A stretch of DNA of 39,260 nucleotides, from NCBI GenBank assembly GCA_022769085.1, contig JALEKO010000001.1, forward strand, positions 85,135 to 124,394. The letters run 5' to 3'. Of this stretch, positions 17,041-25,509 are shown one piece after another. The translations under genes and the position numbers were made by a program. Positions within the stretch are counted from its first letter, which is position 1; each line of letters starts with the position of its first letter. Under the pieces are notes generated by a model. That model had not been told where the DNA came from. It searched no databases and was given only the letters and a program-made list of their open reading frames with translations. The stretch comes from Peptoniphilaceae bacterium. GTDB taxonomy: Bacteria > Bacillota > Clostridia > Tissierellales > Peptoniphilaceae.

Positions 17041-18015
17041 ATGGAAAATATATTTCAAAAAATTAAAAGATTTAATGAAACTATAGATAATGAAGTTGAT
17101 TATGATTTAAATATCTTAAATAAGATATATCTATTTTTTGACTTTGTAAAAGAATATTTGTTTCATAAGACAATGCTATTAGATTATACACAGTATAGGT
17201 TTTATGAAAAAAAGAATAGACAAAGACGTAAGTATGTAGTTTTTGGTAGATTAATAGAGTTAATGAATACCTGTAATGACCCAAATTATAGGTATATATT
17301 TGATAACAAGAGTGAATTTAATAAAAAATTTGCCAAATACATAAACAGAGATTGGCTTGATTTATCAAATACAAGCTTAGAGGATTTTAAAAAATTTGCT
17401 AATTCAAATCCCGAATTTTTTATAAAAGATCCTACTGGAATGTTTGGTATGGGGATAAAAAAAATTAAGACAAATGAGATAGATAACATTGAAAAAACCT
17501 ATGAGGATCTTAAAGCAAAATCAGTTTTATGTGAACAACCAATAATACAATCAGATGAAATGAATGAATTTAATAAGTCTACAGTTAATACATTAAGAGT
17601 GGTATCAATGATTGATAGGAATAATAATGTGCATATAATTGGAGGATTATTAAGGTTAGGTAGACCAGGCAGATATGCAGATAATTTTCATCACCAAGGG
17701 ATAGCTGCATATATTAATCCTGAATATGGTATAGTCTCAACAATGGGATTTGATAAAAATAAAGATTGGCATATAGTTCATCCTGATTCAAAAAAGAAAA
17801 TTGTAGGATATACAATTCCTATGTGGGATAAAGTTGTTGAAACAATAAAAAGTGCAGCCTTAGAAGTACCTCAAATGAGGTATATAGGATGGGACGTGGC
17901 AATAACTAAAGACAACAAAGTTGAACTTGTAGAAGGAAACTCTGGAGCAGATCCAGATGCAGAACAAATAACAACAAAAGAAGGAAGGTGGGATTATTAC
18001 AAAAAGTATATGTAG
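17041..18015 (+). CDS. Sugar-transfer-associated ATP-grasp enzyme, copy 2
   Basis: A second ATPgrasp_ST protein of 324 residues, clearly related to the one at 14829-15920 but well diverged. Matching blocks are EFFIKDPTGMFGMGIKK (about 126-142; here KDPTG replaces KPSID), VNTLRVVSMI (about 181-190), GGLLRLGRPGRYADNFHHQG (about 201-220), RYIGWDVAIT (about 280-289) and VELVEGNSGADPD (about 294-306). The metal-site segment reads EGN where copy 1 has EYN. The N-terminus (about 1-90) again has aromatic and basic stretches, including HKTMLLDYTQYRFYEKK. AGGTG lies five bases before ATG. Two non-identical copies suggest two different acceptor or donor compounds; that is inference. Confidence 0.87.
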   Translation: MENIFQKIKRFNETIDNEVDYDLNILNKIYLFFDFVKEYLFHKTMLLDYTQYRFYEKKNRQRRKYVVFGRLIELMNTCNDPNYRYIFDNKSEFNKKFAKYINRDWLDLSNTSLEDFKKFANSNPEFFIKDPTGMFGMGIKKIKTNEIDNIEKTYEDLKAKSVLCEQPIIQSDEMNEFNKSTVNTLRVVSMIDRNNNVHIIGGLLRLGRPGRYADNFHHQGIAAYINPEYGIVSTMGFDKNKDWHIVHPDSKKKIVGYTIPMWDKVVETIKSAALEVPQMRYIGWDVAITKDNKVELVEGNSGADPDAEQITTKEGRWDYYKKYM

Positions 18016-18026
18016 GAGTTTTATAT

Positions 18027-19067
18027 ATGAATAAAGTAAACTTTTTAAATGATTATAGTGAAACTGGTTGTCCTGAAATTTTAGAAGAAATGTATAGGCT
18101 ATCCTTAGAAAAAAATCTACCTTATATGAATGATAAGCATACTTTGATAGCTAAGGAGTATATTAGAAATAAAATAAAAGATAAGGACGCTGAAATTCAA
18201 TTTATGATAACTGGTACACAAACAAACTTAGTAGCAGCTGCAGCTTTTTTAAGGCCTCACGAAGCGATAATCTGTGTAAAGGATGCACATATAAATGTAC
18301 ATGAAACAGGTTCAATAGAATCTACGGGGCATAAGTGTTTAAGTGTAGATGGTGTAGATGGGAAAGTTACTGCTAAAGATATTGAAAAAATTTGTGGCCC
18401 ATCATACTGGGATAATGCAGGAATATTATGTGTAAAACCAAAAATGGTTTATATCAGTCAAACAACAGAAATAGGTACCCATTATAGTTTGGATGAGTTA
18501 AAGTCTTTAAGAAATGTATGCGATAAGTACGGACTTTATTTATATCTAGATGGTGCAAGACTTGGGAGTTCTTTGGCTTGCTCTGATGTTGGATTTTCTG
18601 ATTTAGCAAAATATTGCGACTCCTTTTATATAGGAGGGGCTAAAAATGGAGCGGCTTTAGGAGAGGCTTTAGTTATTATAAATGATAAGCTTAAAGAAGA
18701 TATAGGATTTATCGCCAAACAAAATGGAGCAGTTTTAGCTAAAGGCTGGATATTAGCTTTACAATTTGAAATTTTAATGAGAGATGGTCTTTTTGAAAAA
18801 AATGGAGAATATTCAACAAAAATGGCCATGATTTTGAAGGAAAAATTATTAAATATTGGGGTTTGTTTTGACGTTGAAACATTTTCTAATCAATTATTTC
18901 CTATATTTACAAACCAAGTAATAGAAAAATTGGAAGATTATGCTTTATTTGATTTAATTAAGACAATTGATGAAGATAGGAAAGTTATAAGATTTGTTAC
19001 AAGTTGGGCGACAAAGCTAGAGGATATAGAATTTTTGGTATCAAAGATAGAAAAATTACAAAGTTAG
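18027..19067 (+). CDS. Threonine aldolase-like PLP enzyme (beta-eliminating lyase family)
   Basis: Fold-type I PLP enzyme of the low-specificity threonine aldolase family, which splits or forms beta-hydroxy amino acids; some relatives act as amino acid racemases. Blocks: NDYSETGCPEIL (about residues 6-17), ITGTQTNLVAAAAFLRP (about 55-71), YISQTTEIGTHYSLDEL (about 137-153), LYLDGARLGSSL (about 174-185) and IGGAKNGAALGEA (about 202-214) with predicted PLP lysine Lys206. Length 346 is normal. I start it at ATG 18027, with TAGGAG eight bases upstream; the longer frame from 17988 would run back into the preceding gene. In this operon it probably provides or modifies an amino acid for the polymer rather than serving general threonine metabolism. 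Confidence 0.88.
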   Translation: MNKVNFLNDYSETGCPEILEEMYRLSLEKNLPYMNDKHTLIAKEYIRNKIKDKDAEIQFMITGTQTNLVAAAAFLRPHEAIICVKDAHINVHETGSIESTGHKCLSVDGVDGKVTAKDIEKICGPSYWDNAGILCVKPKMVYISQTTEIGTHYSLDELKSLRNVCDKYGLYLYLDGARLGSSLACSDVGFSDLAKYCDSFYIGGAKNGAALGEALVIINDKLKEDIGFIAKQNGAVLAKGWILALQFEILMRDGLFEKNGEYSTKMAMILKEKLLNIGVCFDVETFSNQLFPIFTNQVIEKLEDYALFDLIKTIDEDRKVIRFVTSWATKLEDIEFLVSKIEKLQS

Positions 19068-19093
19068 TATTTAAATAAAGGAAATTAATATAA

Positions 19094-20413
19094 ATGAATT
19101 CGATCTTAAAAAGACGTATAAATTTAAATATTTTTAAAAATCATAATATTGATTCTATCTTATTAATACTATGGATATTCCAATTTATCATATTGGCTTC
19201 TGAAAAATATTTATTGACTAGAATTGGTATTGGAAAAGGTTTGGTTAGGGAAACGATAATTTGGATAAGCACATTTTTTCCATTATTAATTTTTTTATTT
19301 AATTTAAAAAAATATAAATTGAAAAAATATTTTAGTTTTTTTGTACTATTAAATTTAATAATAATAATTTTAATGGTATCTTTAATATTTAATCCTGATT
19401 TATTTGAATTTTATTTCAAAAAAAATTATGGAATAGACAGAATACTAAGACCTGACAGTGCAATATTTGCTTTTTTATTCTTTCAATTATTCGATAATCA
19501 TAAAAAATTATTGGATACACTAATAAAAATATCTTTGATATATTTTATATTTACAGTTGTTATAGAGCTAATACCTGCTATAAAAGCTGGTTATTGGACG
19601 GATATTGGCGCCGATGGAAATCAAATAAAACTGACATATAATCTTTCTTTTGGATACAAACTTACATTTCCAACAATTTTATTTATTTATTCTTTTGTTT
19701 TTCAAAAAAAGAAAATATTTTTATTAAATTCAATAATAGGTTTTTTATTGATTTTGATTTATGGAAATAGGGGAGCTATACTAGTAATTCTTATTTATAT
19801 TTTCCTTATTTTATTAAGTCTTCTTGAAAAATATAGTTTGCCAAAAAAGATATTACTTATATCATCATTAATTGTTCTATCTTTATTACTTATTCACTAT
19901 TTGGACTCGATTATATTATTCTTCGCAAATGTCCTCGAAAGATTTAACATAAATTCAAGAACATTAAGGCTTTTAGCTTATGGTCGAATTTCAGAAGATA
20001 ATGGGAGAGATATAATTTGGGACCTTGTAATTGATGCAATAAAACAAGGGGGCATTTTAGGATATGGTATTCTTGGCGATAGACCATTCGTTTCACCTAT
20101 TCATTATGTTGGATATTCTCACAATATATTTTTAGAATTAGTAGTTAGCTTTGGAATATTTGGTTATTTTGTAATACTTTACCTTATCATAGATGCAATA
20201 AAAATGATATTTTTTTGCAAAAACAAATATAGCAAGCAGCTTTACATTATATTTTTCTCAGTAGCTTGCCAACTTTTACTTTCTATGTCTTTTTGGTTTG
20301 TTTGGGAATTTTGGGCTATGCTTGCAATTTCATTTTCGTATAAGAGAATGGAAAAAGAAAAAAATAAAGTTAGGTTGGTAGATAGATTTGAAAGAAACTA
20401 TAAGAAAAAATAA
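19094..20413 (+). CDS. wzy: Wzy-type O-unit polymerase
   Basis: Joins lipid-linked units into polymer on the outer face of the membrane. The 439-residue protein is almost wholly hydrophobic with 10-12 membrane segments. The large loop near the C-terminal third contains the polymerase/ligase block: GRISEDNGRDIIWDLVIDAI (about 297-316), then GYGILGDRPFV and GYSHNIFLELVVSFGIFGY (about 340-358). The histidine in SHN and the arginine in NGRD are typical of the family. NRGAILVI (about 225-232) is also characteristic. The ribosome binding site AAAGGA is 11-12 bases from ATG, rather far. The flippase gene overlaps its end. Wzy proteins differ greatly between strains, so the sugar linkage cannot be read. 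Confidence 0.9.
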   Translation: MNSILKRRINLNIFKNHNIDSILLILWIFQFIILASEKYLLTRIGIGKGLVRETIIWISTFFPLLIFLFNLKKYKLKKYFSFFVLLNLIIIILMVSLIFNPDLFEFYFKKNYGIDRILRPDSAIFAFLFFQLFDNHKKLLDTLIKISLIYFIFTVVIELIPAIKAGYWTDIGADGNQIKLTYNLSFGYKLTFPTILFIYSFVFQKKKIFLLNSIIGFLLILIYGNRGAILVILIYIFLILLSLLEKYSLPKKILLISSLIVLSLLLIHYLDSIILFFANVLERFNINSRTLRLLAYGRISEDNGRDIIWDLVIDAIKQGGILGYGILGDRPFVSPIHYVGYSHNIFLELVVSFGIFGYFVILYLIIDAIKMIFFCKNKYSKQLYIIFFSVACQLLLSMSFWFVWEFWAMLAISFSYKRMEKEKNKVRLVDRFERNYKKK

Positions 20414-21821
20414 AACAGATTCATCAATTATTGCTAAGGCAGGCCTTTGGTTTACAGTATGTAATTTTTTATTTAAAGGAATGGCTTTTTTAACTGCTCC
20501 AATATTTACTAGATTATTAAGTAAAAAAGAATTAGGAGAATTCAGTAATTATTCTACTATTATTTGGATTGCGTTGGCAATAACATCTTTAGATCTGTCA
20601 ACTTCAATAATTAGGTCTAAAATCGAACACGAGAAAGATATAGACAGCTATGTTTGGTCAATTTTGTCTTTTTCATCAATATTTACGGCTGTTATATATT
20701 TATTTTGTATATTAAATATGAAATTTGTTAGTGGATTATTGAATGTAGAAGCTAAATATATACATGTGATGTTTTTCTACTGCCTTTTCTCACCTGCCTA
20801 TAGTATGCTTATAACTAAACATAGGGCATTTTATAAATACAAAACTTTTGTACTGCTTACTGCAATTGTAACAGTATCTTCAACTTTATTATCAATAATT
20901 CTAGTTTTAAAACTAGATGATAAGCTGTGGGGAAGATCATTGGGTCAATATTTACCAAGTATACTAATGGGTGTAATAATATTTATATATATAGCAGTAA
21001 ATGGTAAAAAAATAAAATTAAAGTATTGGAAATATGCCTTAATTATTTGTGTACCATTGGTACCACACGTTTTGTCGCTTAATCTTTTAAGTGTAAGTGA
21101 TAAGTTAGTGCTTACAAGAATAAGTGGTCCTGAGATTACAGCTATTTATTCTGTGGCAAGCAATTGTTATAGTATAGTAACGGTTATGATGAATTCTATG
21201 AATAGTGCATGGACACCTTGGCTATTTGAAAATTTAAATCTGAAAAATTACAATGAAATCAGTAAAATATCAAAGAAATATATAATTTTTTTCACAATTT
21301 GTTCTTTCTTTGTAATGCTAATTGGTCCGGAATTAATACTGTTTTTTGGAGGGGAAAGGTACAAGGAAGCTGTTTATTGTCTTAACCCATTAATTTGTAG
21401 TTGTGTTATTCAGTTCATATATTTATTTTATGTAAATGTTGAATTTTATACAAAAAAAACAATAGGTGTTTCTATAGCAACAGGTATAAGTGCCTTAATT
21501 AATATAATATTAAATATAATCTTTATAAAAATGTTTAAGGGTATAGGATATATTGTAGCTTCTTATACAACATTAGTAGGTTATACAATATTATTACTTT
21601 TGCATTACTATATTACTAAGTTATTAAAAATGAATCATGTATTTGATAATAAATTTTTTATGAAATTAAGCATCATAACTATACTTTTATCTTTTGCTGT
21701 AAAATTATTGTATGGTTATATCGTATTGAGATACAGCGTAATATTAATCTATTCAATAATTTTGATATATATAATGTATAGTGAAAAATCGGAAATAATC
21801 GGCATCTTAAGAAAAAGGTAA
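20388..21821 (+). CDS. wzx: Wzx-type lipid-linked unit flippase (MOP/MATE superfamily)
   Basis: Moves the undecaprenyl-linked unit across the membrane. The 477 residues have 12-14 hydrophobic segments, and the N-terminal signature AGLWFTVCNFLFKGMAFLTA (about 17-36) with FTRLLSKKELGEFS (about 40-53) is typical of polysaccharide transport proteins. It begins at TTG inside wzy (26-base overlap). The next ATG (near residue 32) would remove most of the first membrane helix, so TTG is preferred; the ribosome binding site (AGG about 13 bases upstream) is weak, and expression may depend on coupling to wzy. Confidence 0.88.
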   Translation: MKETIRKNKTDSSIIAKAGLWFTVCNFLFKGMAFLTAPIFTRLLSKKELGEFSNYSTIIWIALAITSLDLSTSIIRSKIEHEKDIDSYVWSILSFSSIFTAVIYLFCILNMKFVSGLLNVEAKYIHVMFFYCLFSPAYSMLITKHRAFYKYKTFVLLTAIVTVSSTLLSIILVLKLDDKLWGRSLGQYLPSILMGVIIFIYIAVNGKKIKLKYWKYALIICVPLVPHVLSLNLLSVSDKLVLTRISGPEITAIYSVASNCYSIVTVMMNSMNSAWTPWLFENLNLKNYNEISKISKKYIIFFTICSFFVMLIGPELILFFGGERYKEAVYCLNPLICSCVIQFIYLFYVNVEFYTKKTIGVSIATGISALINIILNIIFIKMFKGIGYIVASYTTLVGYTILLLLHYYITKLLKMNHVFDNKFFMKLSIITILLSFAVKLLYGYIVLRYSVILIYSIILIYIMYSEKSEIIGILRKR

Positions 21822-21875
21822 AATTTTATTTTTGCACAATTATATGTACACTATCTAAATTATTATGGAGGATAT

Positions 21876-23141
21876 ATGATAAAAACCAAGAAATTTAATG
21901 AGCAAGGACTTATAAAAAAAGATTGTGAAAATTTAATAAAATTAAGTTTTTTTGGAGATATAACTTGTGATAAGCCTTTATTAGAATATTCAAAAAAAAA
22001 TAATGGAAAATTTGATTTTTCTCCAGTATTTTCTAAAATAACTTCCCTCATATGTAATTCAGATTATAATATAGCTAATTTTGAAACTGTGTGTGCAGGT
22101 TTTTCTAGTGATTCTAAAAGAGAATTTTTCCTTTTGAACACACCCGATGAAATAGTTTTTGCAATAAAAGATTGTGGAATAGATTTTTTAACAACAGCTA
22201 ATAATCATTGCTTAGATTATGGATTTGACGGTCTTTTTAGAACTTTATCTTTATTAGATGAAAATAATATATCTCATTCAGGAACTTATAGAACTTATGA
22301 GGAAAGTTCTGTTTTAAACAATATTATAGAAATAGAAGGAATAAAAATAGCTATATTAGCCTATACATATAGTACTAATGAATCGAATACTGGAATAGTA
22401 CTTGATGAAAGTAATGATTATCATGTAGGCCTTCTTAGAGAACAAATTGATTTAGCTAAAGAAAGCAAAGGTATAAAAGGAATTTTAGCTAGGAATATTA
22501 GTCCAAAAACAAGAAGAAGAATTCAAAGAATAAGAAATAGGGCTAAGTTAGGTTTGGGAATTTCATATTTTAAACCATATACTGATAGAATAACAAAGTA
22601 TGATAATGAAAATAGTAAGTATTTAATTAAAATGAAAGAAGATATTTTAAAAGCAAAAAGAAATGCAGATATTGTAGTTGTTTGTCCACATATGGGAGGG
22701 CAGTTTAATGAAAAGCCGGGTGAATATTCAGAATTTATAGTTAATTATATAGATAAATGTGGAGCAGATTTAATTGTGGCAAATCATCCACATGTAGTGC
22801 AAAAAGTGCTAAATCATGACGGAAAAGTTATTGCTTATTCTTTAGGCTCATTTAATCTTTCTTTAAGTGCAGATTATATAGTTCATGAAAGCTTACCACA
22901 ATATTCTATAGTTTTACATGTATATATAAATACTTCTAAAACAAAAATTATAAAAGTAACATTTTCAATATTAAAAATTATTGAAGATGATAACAAGGGT
23001 ATAATAGTTTATCCTCTTGATAAACTTCCTGAAAAATTTATTAGTGAAGATGTATTAAAAGAAATAACTGCAATATATAATAGAGTTACTGGAAATAGTT
23101 GTACAAAAATTGATATTTTAGAAGAATATGATTTAGCATAG
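21876..23141 (+). CDS. CapA/PgsA-family metallophosphatase-like protein
   Basis: Member of the family that includes the PgsA/CapA subunit of poly-gamma-glutamate synthases, and other surface-polymer loci. The fold is calcineurin-like: KLSFFGDITCDKPLL (about residues 24-38), NIANFETVCAG (about 65-75), TTANNHCLDYGFDGL (about 106-120), VVVCPHMGGQFNEKPGEY (about 268-285) and ANHPHVVQKVL (about 303-313) followed by YSLGSFNLS. The usual HWG block reads HMG. There is no N-terminal membrane segment in this frame, unlike PgsA, so it may act in the cytoplasm. A good GGAGG lies before ATG. It is the last gene of the operon, 54 bases after wzx. Its reaction is unknown. Confidence 0.88.
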   Translation: MIKTKKFNEQGLIKKDCENLIKLSFFGDITCDKPLLEYSKKNNGKFDFSPVFSKITSLICNSDYNIANFETVCAGFSSDSKREFFLLNTPDEIVFAIKDCGIDFLTTANNHCLDYGFDGLFRTLSLLDENNISHSGTYRTYEESSVLNNIIEIEGIKIAILAYTYSTNESNTGIVLDESNDYHVGLLREQIDLAKESKGIKGILARNISPKTRRRIQRIRNRAKLGLGISYFKPYTDRITKYDNENSKYLIKMKEDILKAKRNADIVVVCPHMGGQFNEKPGEYSEFIVNYIDKCGADLIVANHPHVVQKVLNHDGKVIAYSLGSFNLSLSADYIVHESLPQYSIVLHVYINTSKTKIIKVTFSILKIIEDDNKGIIVYPLDKLPEKFISEDVLKEITAIYNRVTGNSCTKIDILEEYDLA

Positions 23142-23217
23142 TAACTTAATTTATTGATAAATTTGGAAAATTTAATGTATTTATCTATTAAGCTCATATG
23201 TTAAAAAATTTTTTAAT

Positions 23218-23251
23218 AAAAAAAGGAGACAGAAAACTGTCTCCTTTTTTT
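23218..23251. terminator. Bidirectional terminator between the polymer operon and a convergent gene
   Basis: A perfect 8-base stem GGAGACAG / CTGTCTCC with an AAAA loop is flanked by an A run on the left and a T run on the right, so it can stop transcription from both sides. Confidence 0.95.
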
Positions 23252-23260
23252 ATAAGAAAT

Positions 23261-24226
23261 TTATTTTAAAAGTCCAATAGCAAGTCCAACATAGTTATTT
23301 TGATCAACTAATGTTGCAGATGAAACAGCGTCAGATTTTTCAAGATCTTTTTCAACTTCATCTTTTGTTTTTCCTGCTAAATAAGCTTCCATGTTTTGAT
23401 ATCCTTCTGCAATTTGTTGAGTTGCATCAGCATGTTCTTTCATTGCTTTTGAATAATCTTCGTTATTCCATCTTTTACTTACAAGAGCCTTATCAGCATA
23501 TCCTTCAGCAAAACCTGCATCAGAATTTGGAAGTGGATTTGTAGCATCCATAAATTGGAATTCATCAAAATGAGCAGCTGCTATTTTTTTGCCGTCAGTT
23601 GCAACTGCAACTTGAGCAAATGATTTATCCCCATGAGGAGCACCTAAACCTACATTAAGTTCAAGTTTTGAAGGGTCATCAACTTTAATTCCAACGCTTT
23701 GTAATTTATCAAATTTAGCAGCTTTTGCTATAAGCTCAAGATATCCTTTTGTATCTACAAGTGTTGAGCTTGTAACTTCATCTACAATTTTATCTCCCTT
23801 ATCTTTTAATTCATTTTCAAGGTCTGATATTTTCTTTCCTTTTACAAAATCTTCGATAGCTGTGTAATTTTCTAAAATTGTATGAGTTGCATCAGCATGT
23901 TCTTTCATATTTTTAGAATAAAAGTCATTGTTTTCTTTTTTACTAATAAGAACTTTTCCGTCAGCATATCCTTTTGCAAATTCTCCGTCAGAACTAGGAA
24001 CACCTTTAGCATCCCCATTGCTGTCAGTAAATTGGAACTCATCAATATATGCATCAAAAATTGTATCTCCATCAGTTAAAACATAAACAGTTCCCACAGA
24101 TTTATCACCATGAGGAGCTCCGTACATTTTCCTTATCATAACTTCTCCATTTGCATTTGATTTTGAAAGCGGAATCAAAAGTGCTAAAGAAGAAGCAAGT
24201 AAAAGAGATCTAAATAATTTCTTCAT
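23261..24226 (-). CDS. Secreted protein with two tandem FMN-binding-like repeats
   Basis: I know no name for this 321-residue protein. Residues 1-26 form a signal peptide (AxA-like end SNA-NG, no lipobox cysteine). Two homologous repeats follow, about 36-171 and 195-321. Each starts with GAPHGDKS, continues with TDG, a DEFQF block, a GYAD block, YSK.MKEHADAT and ends with D-x-V-(S/T)-S-(A/S)-T-L-V-D. This end resembles the D-x-x-S-G-A-T-x-T site of FMN-binding domains, where ApbE attaches FMN to threonine; here the glycine is serine (Thr155 and Thr305 are the candidates). The two-domain plan recalls PplA-type extracellular flavoproteins. The start has AAGGAGG and a TTGACA/TATAAT promoter. Function is inferred from motif likeness only. 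Confidence 0.7.
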   Translation of the reverse strand: MKKLFRSLLLASSLALLIPLSKSNANGEVMIRKMYGAPHGDKSVGTVYVLTDGDTIFDAYIDEFQFTDSNGDAKGVPSSDGEFAKGYADGKVLISKKENNDFYSKNMKEHADATHTILENYTAIEDFVKGKKISDLENELKDKGDKIVDEVTSSTLVDTKGYLELIAKAAKFDKLQSVGIKVDDPSKLELNVGLGAPHGDKSFAQVAVATDGKKIAAAHFDEFQFMDATNPLPNSDAGFAEGYADKALVSKRWNNEDYSKAMKEHADATQQIAEGYQNMEAYLAGKTKDEVEKDLEKSDAVSSATLVDQNNYVGLAIGLLK

Positions 24227-24260
24227 AAAAATCCTCCTTAATATTATTTTGTATTAATAT

Positions 24261-24287
24261 ATTATAATAAAAAATTTGTTATGTCAA
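24261..24287 (-). promoter_or_regulatory. Sigma-A promoter for the two-repeat secreted protein
   Basis: On the minus strand TTGACA (24287-24282) is followed by TATAAT (24266-24261) with a 15-base spacer, about 35 bases before the gene start. Both hexamers are perfect; the spacer is slightly short. Confidence 0.65.
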
Positions 24288-24416
24288 TAGCAAACTTAGA
24301 TGATTTTAAAAAATACTTTTTTTAAAAGTTAAAAATATATTTTTTAAAATTATTTAATTTATTTAAATTTTTATATTTTAGATATTTTGAAATAAAGTAT
24401 ATCAGTGAAATTATTC

Positions 24417-24444
24417 TTGACAAAAAATGCTAAAATGATATACT
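24417..24444 (+). promoter_or_regulatory. Sigma-A promoter for rubrerythrin
   Basis: TTGACA at 24417-24422 and TATACT at 24439-24444 with a 16-base spacer, 65 bases before the rubrerythrin start. Confidence 0.7.
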
Positions 24445-24509
24445 TAAATTGTAAAACTTTTTAAGTATTATTACTGAAAATGTTTGAATAAATTATGGAG
24501 GAAAATAGG

Positions 24510-25100
24510 ATGACAATTAAAGGTACAAAATCAGCTCAAAATATAATCACTTCATTTGCAGGTGAAAGCCAAGCTACAATGAGATATTGGATTGCAGCAA
24601 AAATTGCAAAAAAAGAAGGATATTATCAAATATCAAAAATATTTGAAGAAACAGCAAGAAATGAACAATATCACGCAAGAACAGTTTATAGTTTCTTAAA
24701 AGATGAATATAAACTTGATGGTGTTGAATTAAATCCTGACTATCATACATTCCCAGTAGTTGAACATGATACAATTACAAATCTTCAGGGTGCAATTGAT
24801 GGAGAAAATGAAGAAAATACAGAAATGTATCCTCAATTTGCTGAAGTTGCAAAAGAAGAAGGATTCGATGAGCTTGCTGCAAAATTTTTAAATATTGCAA
24901 AAGTTGAAGGACATCATAGAGATAGATTCCAAAAATTACTTGACAACATAAAAGCTGAAAAAGTATTTACAAAAGACGAACCAGTTAAATGGCAATGCAT
25001 GGATTGTGGATTCATTTATGAAGGAAAAACAGCTCCTGTAAAATGCCCAGTATGTGGTGCACCACAATCTGAATATCAGATTTATGCTGAAAACTTTTAA
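24510..25100 (+). CDS. rbr: Rubrerythrin
   Basis: Non-haem iron peroxidase that reduces hydrogen peroxide in anaerobes. The N-terminal ferritin-like four-helix domain has the di-iron glutamates and histidines (FAGESQATMRYW at about 16-27, FEETARNEQYHART at about 45-58, GENEENTEMYPQF and KVEGHHRDRFQ). The C-terminal rubredoxin-like domain binds one iron through CMDC (Cys163, Cys166) and CPVC (about 178-181). I start it at ATG 24510 because GGAGG lies eight bases upstream; the ATG at 24495 overlaps that ribosome binding site. It is a single-gene unit with its own promoter and terminator. Length 196 is normal. Confidence 0.96.
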   Translation: MTIKGTKSAQNIITSFAGESQATMRYWIAAKIAKKEGYYQISKIFEETARNEQYHARTVYSFLKDEYKLDGVELNPDYHTFPVVEHDTITNLQGAIDGENEENTEMYPQFAEVAKEEGFDELAAKFLNIAKVEGHHRDRFQKLLDNIKAEKVFTKDEPVKWQCMDCGFIYEGKTAPVKCPVCGAPQSEYQIYAENF

Positions 25101-25123
25101 TAAATAGTATTTAATTATCTTTG

Positions 25124-25152
25124 AAACCGACATCAATAAGATGTCGGTTTTT
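25124..25152 (+). terminator. Rho-independent terminator after rubrerythrin
   Basis: An 11-base perfect stem AAACCGACATC / GATGTCGGTTT around an AATAA loop, ending in T residues. Confidence 0.92.
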
Positions 25153-25392
25153 AAATTGTAAAATAATTTCAAATTTATTTTACAATTTAAAAGTACTTTT
25201 AAATAAAAATATTATATAAATTTTTAAGATTGATTAAAAAAATACAAACTATATATTTTTTTATTTTAACTTAAATAAATAAAAACATTTTTCAATTAGT
25301 TATAATACAAATGTGATAATAACGATTTCATAATCTCGGCATATGTAATTTATTGTTATAAAAATAGCAATAATTAAAAGATTTATTTTCAA
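25153..25392. other. AT-rich intergenic stretch upstream of the amidohydrolase gene
   Basis: No gene is visible. It contains a TATAAT at 25301-25306 without a good -35 and a short inverted repeat TTATTG / CAATAA (25350-25373). Nothing else stands out. Confidence 0.5.
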
Positions 25393-25420
25393 TTGATATT
25401 TTTTATGTAAACGATATACT
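25393..25420 (+). promoter_or_regulatory. Putative sigma-A promoter for the amidohydrolase/MFS pair
   Basis: TTGATA (25393-25398) and TATACT (25415-25420) are separated by 16 bases; about 85 bases of leader follow before the first gene. Confidence 0.55.
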
Positions 25421-25509
25421 ATAAAAAAGGACTTGTTCTTTTTTTATTTGTATTATTTTAAATATAATTAAAATATCTATCAAAAATTAATTATTGAATT
25501 GGAGGCTTT

